Positions 51,249 through 59,439 of a DNA stretch of 64,000 nucleotides are shown in pieces. The position numbers and the translations under genes were made by a program. This DNA comes from Cupriavidus necator (GTDB lineage Bacteria > Pseudomonadota > Gammaproteobacteria > Burkholderiales > Burkholderiaceae). The DNA lies in assembly GCA_022041995.1 (NCBI GenBank), contig CP074390.1, positions 1,674,001-1,738,000 on the forward strand, in the 5' to 3' direction. Under the pieces are notes generated by a model. That model ran no database searches, was not told where the DNA came from, and was given only the letters and a program-made list of their open reading frames with translations. How positions within the stretch are numbered: the stretch's first letter is position 1; each line of letters begins with the position of its first letter.

Positions 51249-52868
51249 CTAGGAGACTGTCGGATTTTCGGGATCCCCGGTCGTCCGGCGGGACGGGTTG
51301 GGCGTTAATAAATTAACAAGTTTCTGAGAGAGTCCATAGGTGAGTCGCTTCGTGCCCGTTGATCGTCAGACCGACTATCTGTTGCCGCCGTCAGTGGAGG
51401 ACTGGTTGCCCGAAGGTCATCTGGCGCGGTTCGTGGTGGAAGTCATCGAGCAGATGGACCTGTCGGAGCTGAGCGGGGCGTACGCGGGTCGCGGCATGGC
51501 GGCGCATCACCCTGAGGTGCTACTGGGCTTGCTGGTGTACGGGTATGCGACCGGAGTGTCTTCGAGCCGCAAGATTGAGAGAGCGACCTATGACTCGGTG
51601 GCGTTCCGCTACGTTGCGGCGAACACGCATCCGGACCATGACACGCTGGCCACCTTTCGCAAGCGGTTTGCGAGCCAGTTAGAGAAGCTGTTCGTGCAGG
51701 TGCTGCTGATCGCGAAGGAGATGAAGCTGGTCAAGCTGGGCCGGATTGCGCTGGATGGCACCAAGGTGAAGGCGAATGCGAGCAAGCACCGCGCGCTGTC
51801 GCACGGGCACATCGGCCGGATCGAAGCGCAGTTGCATGAAGAAGTGCAGCGGTTGATAGCGATGGCCGAGAACGCCGATCGAGAGAGTCTGCCAGATGGG
51901 ATGGATGTACCGGCGGAGATCGCACGGCGCGAAGCGCGACTGAAGGCGTTGGCCGAAGCGAAGGCGAAGATCGAGGCGCGGGCGCAGGAACGGTTCGAGC
52001 AAGAGCAGCAGGAGTATGAAGCCAAGGTGGCGCGTCGCGAGGCGCAGCGCAAAGACGGCAAGAAGCCGCGGGGCAAGGACCCGAAGCCGCCGCAAGGCGG
52101 TGCCAAGGAACGCGACCAGATCAACCTGACGGACGAAGAGTCGCGCATCATGCCGGTGTCCAGCGGCGGCTTCGAGCAAGGCTACAACGCGCAGGCGGCG
52201 GTGAATGTCGAGACGATGTTGATCGTGGGCACGACAGTGACCCAGCAAAGCAACGACAAGCGCCAGGTCGCACCGATGATCAACGTGCTGGGGGCGCTGC
52301 CCGAGCCATTGGGCCAGCCTGAGGTGTTGCTGGCGGATGCGGGCTACTTCAGTGCGGCCAACGTCGTCACCTGCGAGGCAGCGGACATCACCCCTCTGAT
52401 CGCGATCCAGCGCGACGCCCATCATCTGCCGCTGATGGAACGCTTTGCCGACGATCCGGCGCCGCCCGAGAGCACCGATCCGGTCGTCAGGATGACACAC
52501 CGACATAAGACGAAGGCGGGGCGAGCACTGTACGGGCTCCGCAAGAGCACCGTCGAACCGGTGTTCGGCATCATCAAGCATGTGATGGGATTCCGGCAGT
52601 TCTCGCTGCGCGGGCTGTCCAACGTCGCGGCGGAATGGTCGCTGGTCGCGCTCGCGTGGAACATCAAGCGGATGAACGTATTACGGGGTGTGTAGGGCCG
52701 ATCAGCGGGCTCTTTGTGCCGCCTAATCGCCCGATTGCCTTCCTCATCCACTTTCAAATACCTTCATCGCGTTTTGACGACTGAGATGAGCCCGCAATCC
52801 GGCCGCGAACCCAGTCATGAACCTGATGTTTTGAATCGCGCTTCACCTCAACTCCGACGAGCTCCTAG
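51249..52868 (+). mobile_element. IS1182-family insertion sequence with CTAG target duplication
   Basis: The element spans about 51253-52864 (1,612 bp). Its ends are imperfect inverted repeats: the left begins GAGACTGTCGGATTTTC and the right, reverse-complemented, begins GAGCTCGTCGGAGTTG. CTAG flanks both ends (51249-51252 and 52865-52868), consistent with a 4-bp target duplication. One intact transposase gene fills it. The right end lies about 55 bp before ligD. Confidence 0.75.
51340..52695 (+). CDS. IS1182-family transposase
   Basis: A 451-residue DDE transposase starting with GTG at 51340. N-terminal DUF772-like segment 'DRQTDYLLPPSVEDWLPEGHLARFVVEVIEQ' and 'HHPEVLLGLLVYGYATGVSSSRKIERA' are followed by the first catalytic Asp region 'RIALDGTKVKANASKHRA'. 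A long coiled-coil insert (Ala/Glu/Arg/Lys-rich, residues ~165-255) precedes 'LLADAGYFSAANV' (second Asp) and 'STVEPVFGIIKHVMGFRQFSLRG' (Glu). All catalytic blocks are present and the frame is intact, so the element may be active. Confidence 0.92.
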   Translation: MSRFVPVDRQTDYLLPPSVEDWLPEGHLARFVVEVIEQMDLSELSGAYAGRGMAAHHPEVLLGLLVYGYATGVSSSRKIERATYDSVAFRYVAANTHPDHDTLATFRKRFASQLEKLFVQVLLIAKEMKLVKLGRIALDGTKVKANASKHRALSHGHIGRIEAQLHEEVQRLIAMAENADRESLPDGMDVPAEIARREARLKALAEAKAKIEARAQERFEQEQQEYEAKVARREAQRKDGKKPRGKDPKPPQGGAKERDQINLTDEESRIMPVSSGGFEQGYNAQAAVNVETMLIVGTTVTQQSNDKRQVAPMINVLGALPEPLGQPEVLLADAGYFSAANVVTCEAADITPLIAIQRDAHHLPLMERFADDPAPPESTDPVVRMTHRHKTKAGRALYGLRKSTVEPVFGIIKHVMGFRQFSLRGLSNVAAEWSLVALAWNIKRMNVLRGV

Positions 52869-52921
52869 GTGTAGGAATACACCGCCTACGAGATGAGGGA
52901 GCGTGCGCCTATGCTGTTTCC

Positions 52922-55411
52922 ATGGCACGAGGTTCCCTTGAGCGATACCGAGAAAAACGTGATTTCCGGGTCACGGCTGAACCGGCCGCGCGTTCACGAC
53001 ACCGTTTGACCAAGGCGCCGTTGCGCTTTGTCGTCCAGAAACATTGGGCGCAGCGCTTGCACTACGACTTCCGCCTCGAGCTCGACGGCGTGCTGCTGAG
53101 TTGGGCGGTGCCCAAGGGCCCCAGCTTTGATCCAGCCGACAAGCGCATCGCCATCCACGTCGAAGATCACCCGGTGGAATATGCGGAGTTCGAAGGCACT
53201 ATCCCGCCGAAGCAGTACGGGGCCGGGTCCGTCATTGTGTGGGACAACGGCACGTGGGAGCCGGTGGGGGACGCGCAGGCGAGCATGGCGAAAGGCAAGC
53301 TCGAATTCGCCTTGCATGGCCAAAAGCTTGCCGGCCGCTGGGAACTGGTGCGAATCTCGAAGCCGGGCGATGCTGACGACCAGTGGATGCTATTCAAGAA
53401 GCGAGACCAATGGGCGAAGCCGCATGCGGAATTCGATGTCATCTCAGCATTGCCTGACAGCGTCATCACGCATCCACTGGGCCCCGTTGAAGACCGGGAG
53501 AGCACCAGCGCCTCGATGCCTCGCGCCGCCGATCTGTCGGCCGCAGTACCGGCGCCGGCGCCATCGCGCCTGGCCCCGCAACTGGCCACGCCGACGGCAA
53601 AACTGCCGAGCGGCGCCGGCTGGATCATCGAGACCAAGTTCGACGGATATCGGCTCTTGTCCCGGATCATCGACGCCAAGGTTCACCTGATCACGCGCAA
53701 CGGCCACGACTGGACCCGCAAGCTCGGCAGTCTCGCGAAGGAAGTCGAAAAGCTGGACATCTCCGAAGGGTGGATCGACGGTGAGATCGTGGTGCTGCGC
53801 GACGGCCTACCCGACTTCAATGCGCTGCAGAACGCGATCGATGGCCATCACAACGAATCGATCCTCTACTTCGTGTTCGATGTCCCCTACTGGGAAGGGC
53901 GTGACCTTCGCCGCGTGCCATTGCGCGAGCGCCGGGCTCATCTGGCGCGACTCATCGACGACCGCTCCGAGCGCGTTCGCTTCAGCGAGAGTTTCGAGGC
54001 GCCGGCACCGCAGGTCTTCCAGGCCGCGGCGGAACTCGGGTTAGAAGGCCTGATGCTCAAACGGGCGGATTCCGCCTACAGCTCTTCCCGCAATGCCGAC
54101 TGGCTCAAGGCCAAATGCCGGCTGCGCCAGGAATTCGTGATCTGCGGCTTCGGGGACCGCGAAGGCGCGCCCGGGGAGATCGGCCGGCTGCTGCTGGGCG
54201 TCTATGAGGATGCCCAATTGCGCTTTGCCGGCAGCGTCGGCACTGGATGGGACAGCAAGAGCGCGGCCGTACTCCGGGCCCGGCTCGCGAAGCTGGCCAT
54301 TGACGCAGCGCCATTTCAACCGGTTTCAACCCGGGGGAGCAGGTGGGGCTCGACCAGGACAGGTGCACCGCACTGGGTCAAGCCGTCCCTGGTGGCCGAA
54401 GTCGAGTTTGCCGATTGGACACCGGCGGGGCAGATACGGCAGGCGTCTTTCAAGGCGCTGCGCAGCGAAACACCGGCGAGCGATGTCCGCAGGGAAGCCG
54501 TGCGGGTCGATCCCGGTACAGCGCACGCTGGCGTGAAAGTCACCCACCCCGAGCGAGTGATTGACGCGACCACCGGCATTACCAAGCTCGACCTGGTGCG
54601 GTACTACGAAAGCGTGGCGGATTGGATGCTTCCGCATCTCGCTGCGCGTCCCGTGGCGCTTCTGCGCGCGCCCGATGGCATCGGTGGAGAAGTCTTCTTT
54701 CAGAAGCATGCCGAAACCACGAAGCTGCCGGGGCTGACCGAGCAGCCGGCGTCCCTGTGGCCTGGGCATAGCCGCTTGCTGACAATCGACTCGGCCGAAG
54801 CGCTGGTCGGGGCCGCGCAACTGAATGTGGTCGAGTTCCATACATGGAACTCCACGGCCGCGAATCTTGCCCACCCCGACCGCGTCATCTTCGATTTAGA
54901 CCCCGGGGAAGGCGTGTCGTGGCAGCACGTCCAAGAGGCCGCGATACTGGTGCAGACGCTGCTAGGCGAATTGGGGCTTGCAGCATGGCTCAAGACCAGC
55001 GGCGGCAAAGGCCTGCACGTCGTTGTGCCGGTGGCGACCGAGCTGGACTATGACATTGTGAAGTCCTTCTCACGCGCTGCAGTGCTGCACCTGACGAAGG
55101 CTCTCCCTCAGCGTTTCGTGGCCAGGTCAGGCGCGAGCAACCGTAAGGGCAGGGTGTTTGTGGACTACTTGCGTAATGGCACTGCGCAGACCACCGCCGT
55201 CGCGTTCTCGGCGCGTGCGCGCCCCGGCATGGGCGTGTCGATGCCAGTATCATGGGATCAACTGCCGCAGCTCAAAAGCGCCGACCAATGGACGGTTCGA
55301 AACGCCCGGGAGTACCTGAGCTTCCGGACAAACGACCCATGGAGTGACTTCTGGTCGACGGCGCAGAGCCTCAGGGGTGCCATGGAGGCTCTCGGGCTGA
55401 CGGTGTCGTGA
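52922..55411 (+). CDS. ligD: LigD, NHEJ multifunctional ATP-dependent DNA ligase
   Basis: An 829-residue protein with three domains. The 3'-phosphoesterase (about 25-165) has 'RFVVQKHWAQRLHYDFRLELDGVLLSWAVPKGPS'. The ATP-dependent ligase (about 215-510) has the adenylated K239 in ETKFDGYR. The primase-polymerase (about 535-815) has the catalytic pair D658/D660 in FDLDPG and 'WLKTSGGKGLHVVVP'. The order PE-LIG-POL is that of Pseudomonas-type LigD. It processes and seals broken ends with Ku. An IS inserted just upstream may have replaced part of its promoter. It is the first gene of a three-gene set with ku and a MerR-TPR gene. Confidence 0.95.
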   Translation: MARGSLERYREKRDFRVTAEPAARSRHRLTKAPLRFVVQKHWAQRLHYDFRLELDGVLLSWAVPKGPSFDPADKRIAIHVEDHPVEYAEFEGTIPPKQYGAGSVIVWDNGTWEPVGDAQASMAKGKLEFALHGQKLAGRWELVRISKPGDADDQWMLFKKRDQWAKPHAEFDVISALPDSVITHPLGPVEDRESTSASMPRAADLSAAVPAPAPSRLAPQLATPTAKLPSGAGWIIETKFDGYRLLSRIIDAKVHLITRNGHDWTRKLGSLAKEVEKLDISEGWIDGEIVVLRDGLPDFNALQNAIDGHHNESILYFVFDVPYWEGRDLRRVPLRERRAHLARLIDDRSERVRFSESFEAPAPQVFQAAAELGLEGLMLKRADSAYSSSRNADWLKAKCRLRQEFVICGFGDREGAPGEIGRLLLGVYEDAQLRFAGSVGTGWDSKSAAVLRARLAKLAIDAAPFQPVSTRGSRWGSTRTGAPHWVKPSLVAEVEFADWTPAGQIRQASFKALRSETPASDVRREAVRVDPGTAHAGVKVTHPERVIDATTGITKLDLVRYYESVADWMLPHLAARPVALLRAPDGIGGEVFFQKHAETTKLPGLTEQPASLWPGHSRLLTIDSAEALVGAAQLNVVEFHTWNSTAANLAHPDRVIFDLDPGEGVSWQHVQEAAILVQTLLGELGLAAWLKTSGGKGLHVVVPVATELDYDIVKSFSRAAVLHLTKALPQRFVARSGASNRKGRVFVDYLRNGTAQTTAVAFSARARPGMGVSMPVSWDQLPQLKSADQWTVRNAREYLSFRTNDPWSDFWSTAQSLRGAMEALGLTVS

Positions 55412-55439
55412 TTGTCTTTCGTGACGTGGAGATAGCATT

Positions 55440-56345
55440 ATGGCTGCGCGATCACTTGCCTCGCTTTCCCTCTCTTTTGGCCTGGTCTCGATCCCGGTGA
55501 AGCTATACACCGCCACGGATTCCGAGACCGCGGTGCGCTTCAATCTGCTCAGCAAGGAAGGCTCGCGACTGAAGCAGCAATACGTATCGGAGCAAACGCG
55601 GGAGGTGGTGCCGCGCGAGGAGATGGTGAAGGGCTACGAGTTCGAGAAAGACCAGTTCGTGATCTTCAGTCCGGACGAACTCAAGGCGCTAGAGGAGGGA
55701 GCGAGCCATATCGTCGAAATCGTCGCGTTTGTGCCGGAGACGGGCGTCGATCCCATCTACTACGACAAGACCTACTACATCGCCCCGGACAAGCGTGGTG
55801 GCAAGCCCTACAGTTTGCTGCGTGCCGCCATGGCGAAGACGGGCCAGTGTGCGATCGCGAAATGGGCGTCCAAGGGCAAATCACACATGGTCCAGATCCG
55901 ACCCATCGATGGCGGACTCGTGTTTCAGCAACTGCTCTTTGCGGACGAAGTTCGGTCCATTGCCGATCTGCATATCGAAGACGTCGCCGTATCCGATGCC
56001 GAAATGAAGCTCGCCATCCAACTGATTGAGCAGGCGTCCGAGGACCACTACGATGCCAGCCAGTATCGCGATGAGGAGAAGCAGCGCGTGCTGGCCGCCA
56101 TCGATGCGAAGATTGCCGGCAAGCAAATCGTCTCTCCGGAGCCGGTGGAGATTTCGCCGTCTGGCCAGGTGATCGACCTCGTCGAAGCGCTGAAGAAAAG
56201 TTTGTCCACTGGCAAGCGCTCAGCGGCTGCGACCAAAACGGCCACTGCAAAGGCGGCTGCCGCAGAGTCACCTGCACCACGCAAGAGCGCCAAGCGAACC
56301 ACGACCAACGTGGCAACCATTCCAAAGCGCGCGAAGAAGGCCTGA
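55440..56345 (+). CDS. ku: Ku, DNA end-binding protein of bacterial NHEJ
   Basis: A 301-residue bacterial Ku. The Ku core is 'SLASLSLSFGLVSIPVKLYTATD', 'VKGYEFEKDQFVIFSPDELKAL' and 'VDPIYYDKTYYIAPDKRGGKPYSLLRAAM'. The basic Lys/Ala-rich C-terminal tail (about residues 255-301) is like that which helps DNA sliding and LigD recruitment. It forms a homodimeric ring on DNA ends. It begins 28 bp after ligD and is followed after 2 bp by the MerR-TPR gene. Confidence 0.95.
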   Translation: MAARSLASLSLSFGLVSIPVKLYTATDSETAVRFNLLSKEGSRLKQQYVSEQTREVVPREEMVKGYEFEKDQFVIFSPDELKALEEGASHIVEIVAFVPETGVDPIYYDKTYYIAPDKRGGKPYSLLRAAMAKTGQCAIAKWASKGKSHMVQIRPIDGGLVFQQLLFADEVRSIADLHIEDVAVSDAEMKLAIQLIEQASEDHYDASQYRDEEKQRVLAAIDAKIAGKQIVSPEPVEISPSGQVIDLVEALKKSLSTGKRSAAATKTATAKAAAAESPAPRKSAKRTTTNVATIPKRAKKA

Positions 56346-56347
56346 AC

Positions 56348-57163
56348 ATGCAGTCCTTCACATTGCGCGACGTGCAGACGTTGGCTGGCGTTTCGCGTTC
56401 AATGGTCAATACGATGGTGGCATCTGGCATCGTGACGCCGGCCCGCGGGCCAGGGAACCAGTATCGCTTCTCCTTCCAGGACTTGCTGCTGTTTCGCACG
56501 GCGCAATCTCTTCGCGCCGCGAATGTGCCAACTCGGCGCGTCGTCCGATCGATCAAGAGGCTGGAAGCGCTTGGCACTGGCAGGCCTCTGACCGGCATCC
56601 GTATCACGGCGCTTCGCGGATTGGTGGCCGTGAAGGACGAGCACGGTCAATGGCATGCGGAAACCGGTCAGCGAATCATGGACTTCGAAACGCCTGACCG
56701 CTCCGCGCCGGTGCTCCGGCTTAACCCGGTGTCGCCCGTTACCGTCGACTTGAACGGCTATGACTTGTTCGAAATTGCGCAGGGCCTTGAACGAGATGAT
56801 CCAGAGGAGGCGGAGCGGGCCTACCGCAAGGCAATAGCTGCTGACCCCGGTCTGGTCGATGCATACGTGAATCTGGGGTGCTTGCTGTGTGACAGTTCGT
56901 GCTATGAGGATGCCGTCGACTTGTATCGATCTGCGCTGGACCGAGGTGTCGACGGGCCATTGATTCGATTCAATCTTGCCGTTGCGCTAGAAGACAGCGG
57001 GCATGTCGAGAGGGCGCTCGCCGAATACCACGCGTGTATCGCTCTGGCTCCCGATTTTGCGGACGCGCACTACAACGCCGCACGGCTCCACGAGGCGATA
57101 GGCGACCATCAACGCGCAATCCGACACTTTCATCAGTACAAGCGGTTTGAGCCGCTCCGGTGA
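56348..57163 (+). CDS. MerR-type HTH protein fused to TPR repeats, third gene of NHEJ operon
   Basis: A 271-residue protein. The N-terminal MerR-like HTH (about residues 5-70) reads 'FTLRDVQTLAGVSRSMVNTMVASGIVTPARGPGNQYRFSFQDLLLFRTAQSLRAANV'. A linker of ~60 residues leads to about four tetratricopeptide repeats (residues ~125-265: 'LERDDPEEAERAYRKAIAADPGLVDAYVNLG', 'SGHVERALAEYHACIALAPDFADAHYNAARLHEAIG'). There is no effector domain of the usual MerR kind, so the TPRs may be the sensing or protein-contact part. Its position 2 bp after ku suggests regulation or organisation of NHEJ. The function is not established. Confidence 0.85.
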   Translation: MQSFTLRDVQTLAGVSRSMVNTMVASGIVTPARGPGNQYRFSFQDLLLFRTAQSLRAANVPTRRVVRSIKRLEALGTGRPLTGIRITALRGLVAVKDEHGQWHAETGQRIMDFETPDRSAPVLRLNPVSPVTVDLNGYDLFEIAQGLERDDPEEAERAYRKAIAADPGLVDAYVNLGCLLCDSSCYEDAVDLYRSALDRGVDGPLIRFNLAVALEDSGHVERALAEYHACIALAPDFADAHYNAARLHEAIGDHQRAIRHFHQYKRFEPLR

Positions 57164-57575
57164 GTCAGCATGGTGAAAGGCATCGGTTCACGCGGCACTA
57201 AATGGGCGCCGGCTCGGCCTTCATCTGCTCGCCCTGCAGCGCCCGAAGGAATGTCTGCGCGCGCTCGGAATCTCGGCAGGCCAGCCAGTCTCGCAGTCGT
57301 CAGTCGTTTCCCGACCCTTCTCTGTCATTTGACAGCGCTGAGATTAATGTCCGTTGACAGGATAGGAGCCGCCAGAAGCCAGGCCGGTCGCTAGGCGCGA
57401 CTCGAAAACAAAAAGCTACGGAGTAGCCGCCGAAGGACCGCGCATGGGCTACGGCGGCATCACCCCGCCGGGCTGATGCACATTTGCTGATAGGCGCTGC
57501 CGGCGCCGACATCGCCAATAGGATGCCGGCCGACCAACGCACGATGGCAAGAAGTCGGCCGGCAAGGCGCTGCGG
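57164..57575. repeat. Non-coding stretch with paired 12-bp repeats resembling an IS21-type end
   Basis: Between the NHEJ operon and the first small peptide gene. TGTCATTTGACA (57323-57334) and TGTCCGTTGACA (57348-57359) are similar 12-mers 25 bp apart, each an imperfect palindrome. IS21-family ends contain such repeated blocks, so a lone end or scar is possible. No transposase remains nearby. I see no convincing gene. Confidence 0.35.
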
Positions 57576-57767
57576 TCAGTACTTCGGGACTGGGCGGGCG
57601 CCACCTGCCCAGTCATGGGTGTACTGATAGACGTTCTGGATGTAGTCTGCGAGGCGCTGGTCGATCTGGCCACCCTTGATGGCGGACATTTCGACGCAAT
57701 CCAGGACTTCGATGGCCGGCAGGTCATGAATGACAATGGTCGCGCGTTCGTTGGTTTGGGTAGCCAT
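57576..57767 (-). CDS. Small peptide with Gly-Gly leader, sigma-54 promoter (peptide 1)
   Basis: A 63-residue peptide with AAAGGAG nine bases before the ATG. The first 33 residues form a leader ending in GG: 'IVIHDLPAIEVLDCVEMSAI' then KGG. The remaining 30 residues (QIDQRLADYIQNVYQYTHDW...) form a polar, aromatic core. The leader pattern aligns over 23 positions without gaps with that of the second peptide at 59440, though the cores differ. Such leaders are recognised by C39-peptidase ABC exporters. No exporter lies in the window. The upstream sigma-54 promoter implies nitrogen- or stress-linked expression. A bacteriocin or signal role is inference. Confidence 0.8.
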   Translation of the reverse strand: MATQTNERATIVIHDLPAIEVLDCVEMSAIKGGQIDQRLADYIQNVYQYTHDWAGGARPVPKY

Positions 57768-57846
57768 GATGAAGCTCCTTTGCTCAGGTCGAGTTAGTGA
57801 GCATTGGATGTAGCGAGTTGCCGTGTCCCTTGCTCACTAGTCGTAT

Positions 57847-57863
57847 CGCATGTCGCGTGCCAG
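57847..57863 (-). promoter_or_regulatory. Sigma-54 promoter of peptide 1
   Basis: On the minus strand CTGGCACG-CGACA-TGCG places GG and GC 12 bp apart, as in the -24/-12 consensus. The predicted start lies near 57836, about 70 bases before the peptide ATG. The same TGCGATACG follows the -12 element in the second peptide promoter. Confidence 0.65.
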
Positions 57864-57947
57864 TGTCTTGGTGTGCGTACGTCGCCACGGATTGGGCCCA
57901 CGGGGCGCGATAGGCGACGATTCGACTACCGTGATGTGGGTGGGAAA

Positions 57948-57972
57948 CCAACAGACGCTGTCTCTACGTTGG
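57948..57972. promoter_or_regulatory. Inverted repeat upstream of peptide 1, candidate enhancer site
   Basis: CCAAC (57948-57952) and GTTGG (57968-57972) enclose ACAG-ACG-CTGT. The centre is about 125 bp before the predicted sigma-54 start, the usual place for an enhancer-binding activator. The CCAACA half-site is shared with the second peptide locus. Confidence 0.4.
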
Positions 57973-58433
57973 GCCGTACCAGACGGTCCCGATGGAGTGA
58001 GATTTCGGTGGGCGACATCGTCAATCACGACGCCGGCCTTCAGCGCCTTCACCTAGTCCATAACCGTGGTCCGGAGTGCCGTGCGCAAGGGATTGGGTTG
58101 CCGACCCACAAGACCCGTGCTGCCTGCTGAAGGCCCGGTGGCCTCCATTAAAGAGCTGAAGGACCCGAACGTGCTCCCCAGGCAGGCCAGCCAGCCCAAT
58201 GTGAAGCGAGAGTGCTTCCGCCGTGGCAAAGATCTGTGCTGCCTGGAAAGGACGCTGCTCACCATTCTCAATCAGATAAGCCGGGACAGCCGCTCGGCCG
58301 ATGAAAGTGAGGTGTGTCGTTGGCGGGCCAAAGTCCCTTGTCACTAGGGAGCGGACATTCGAATGACTCGGTGATCGCGATGACCAACGTCGCTTGCTGG
58401 CCGGCAAGCGACCGCTCGCCGGCCATCAGGTTG
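57973..58433. other. No convincing gene between peptide 1 and the recombinase
   Basis: Open frames run on both strands (for example minus from 58407 to 58021), but none has a good Shine-Dalgarno or a recognisable domain. The region may be decayed coding sequence. Confidence 0.35.
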
Positions 58434-59060
58434 TCACACGTCAGTTTGCTCGGCCATTTCGAATGCATCGTCTACTTCGATGTCGAGGTATCGAACGGTG
58501 CTTTCGAGCTTGGTGTGCCCAAGCAGCAACTGGACGGCGCGCAAATTCTTTGTGCGCCGGTAGATCAACGAGACCTTGGTGCGTCGCATTGTGTGCGTGC
58601 CGTACGCCGTATCGTCGAGACCGATGGATGCAACCCAGCGATGTACGATTCGCGAGTACTGTCTGGTCGAGAGATGCGGGGAAGAGTGCAACCGGCTCGG
58701 GAACAAAAACTCGGGCGCTCTCAATCGGCGAGCCTTGATCCAAGCCTCCAAACTCTCACGGGTCGGAGCCGTGATCTCAAACTGTACCGGTCGCTGAGTC
58801 TTCTGCTGCAACACGGTAGCCCGGGTAGCGACCTGGCTACCGTGGCAGACGTCTTGCACGCGGAGTCGTGTGAAGTCGCACGCTCGCAGCTTGCTGTCAA
58901 TCGCGAGGTTGAACATCCCTAGCTCGCGTATGTTCGACGTCATTTGCAGTCGCGTACATATGGCCCAAACCTCGCTGACTTTCAATGGCGGCTTTTGTCC
59001 GGTGAGTTTGCCCTTGTTCCAAGGGACGCGAATTCGGGGATGGGAATATAGCTGTTCCAT
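58434..59060 (-). CDS. Short tyrosine recombinase/integrase
   Basis: A 208-residue protein, starting at the ATG at 59060 with GGAG upstream. Catalytic residues of the tyrosine recombinase fold are present: R59 (DSKLRACD), H-x-x-R in 'GTHTMRRTK', His in 'LLGHTKLES' and the nucleophile Tyr in 'TVRYLDIE'. The N-terminal arm is short, so the core-binding domain is minimal. Similar ~200-residue integrases are common on proteobacterial plasmids and islands. A perfect 23-bp inverted repeat lies 63 bp upstream of its start and may be its substrate. Confidence 0.85.
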   Translation of the reverse strand: MEQLYSHPRIRVPWNKGKLTGQKPPLKVSEVWAICTRLQMTSNIRELGMFNLAIDSKLRACDFTRLRVQDVCHGSQVATRATVLQQKTQRPVQFEITAPTRESLEAWIKARRLRAPEFLFPSRLHSSPHLSTRQYSRIVHRWVASIGLDDTAYGTHTMRRTKVSLIYRRTKNLRAVQLLLGHTKLESTVRYLDIEVDDAFEMAEQTDV

Positions 59061-59122
59061 GACGATCTCCTTTCTACAAAGGGAGATCAAGTCTGCACTT
59101 CTCTGGATAGTCGCTGTCCGAC

Positions 59123-59201
59123 TGCGGATTCAACCGGTCGATGCAGCACCCCTCAGGCTCGCAAAGCCTTCAGTGTGTTGCATCGACCGGTTGAATCCGC
59201 A
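59123..59201. repeat. Perfect 23-bp inverted repeat with 33-bp spacer
   Basis: The left arm is 59123-59145 (begins TGCGGATTCAACC, ends GATGCA) and the right arm is 59179-59201, its exact complement. It lies just upstream of the recombinase. It could be a recombination site, an operator, or a foldback element. The arms are too long and too exact to be chance. Confidence 0.85.
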
Positions 59202-59256
59202 ACCCGTAGCTGCCATTCGACACCGGCTAATGCAGACGTAGGCCTGCCAGTGAAGC

Positions 59257-59314
59257 TGTTGGCTCCAACAGTTCACTCCAACAGTTCGGTTGAAATTGTT
59301 GGAGCGCAGCCAAC
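59257..59314. promoter_or_regulatory. Cluster of TGTTGG half-sites upstream of peptide 2
   Basis: TGTTGG-CT-CCAACA (59257-59270) is followed by another CTCCAACAGTTC (59276-59287; the first copy is 59263-59274) and by TGTTGGAG (59297-59304). An outer pair GTTGGCT/AGCCAAC (59258-59264, 59308-59314) encloses them. The centre is about 110 bp before the predicted sigma-54 start, fitting an enhancer for an activator. Confidence 0.5.
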
Positions 59315-59366
59315 GCGATTGGCTTCCTCCTGTCCTGGTGGGCATAGTACGGCTCGCACTTCCTCC

Positions 59367-59383
59367 CTGGCACGGTCTCTGCG
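59367..59383 (+). promoter_or_regulatory. Sigma-54 promoter of peptide 2
   Basis: CTGGCACG-GTCTC-TGCG matches the -24/-12 consensus, with GG at 59369-59370 and GC at 59381-59382, 12 bp apart. Predicted start near 59394, about 45 bases before the peptide ATG. Confidence 0.7.
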
Positions 59384-59439
59384 ATACGCTCGTGAGCGTC
59401 AAAGATTCGGCGTTCGCCCAACTTCTGTAGGAGGAAAAG

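Noticed and set aside
58021..58407. 128-codon minus-strand frame near the recombinase
   Set aside because: No Shine-Dalgarno, no domain and overlapping frames on the other strand; kept only as undetermined region.
59257..59314. CRISPR-like array from repeated CTCCAACAGTTC
   Set aside because: Only two 12-bp copies one base apart and no spacers or cas genes; better explained as activator half-sites.
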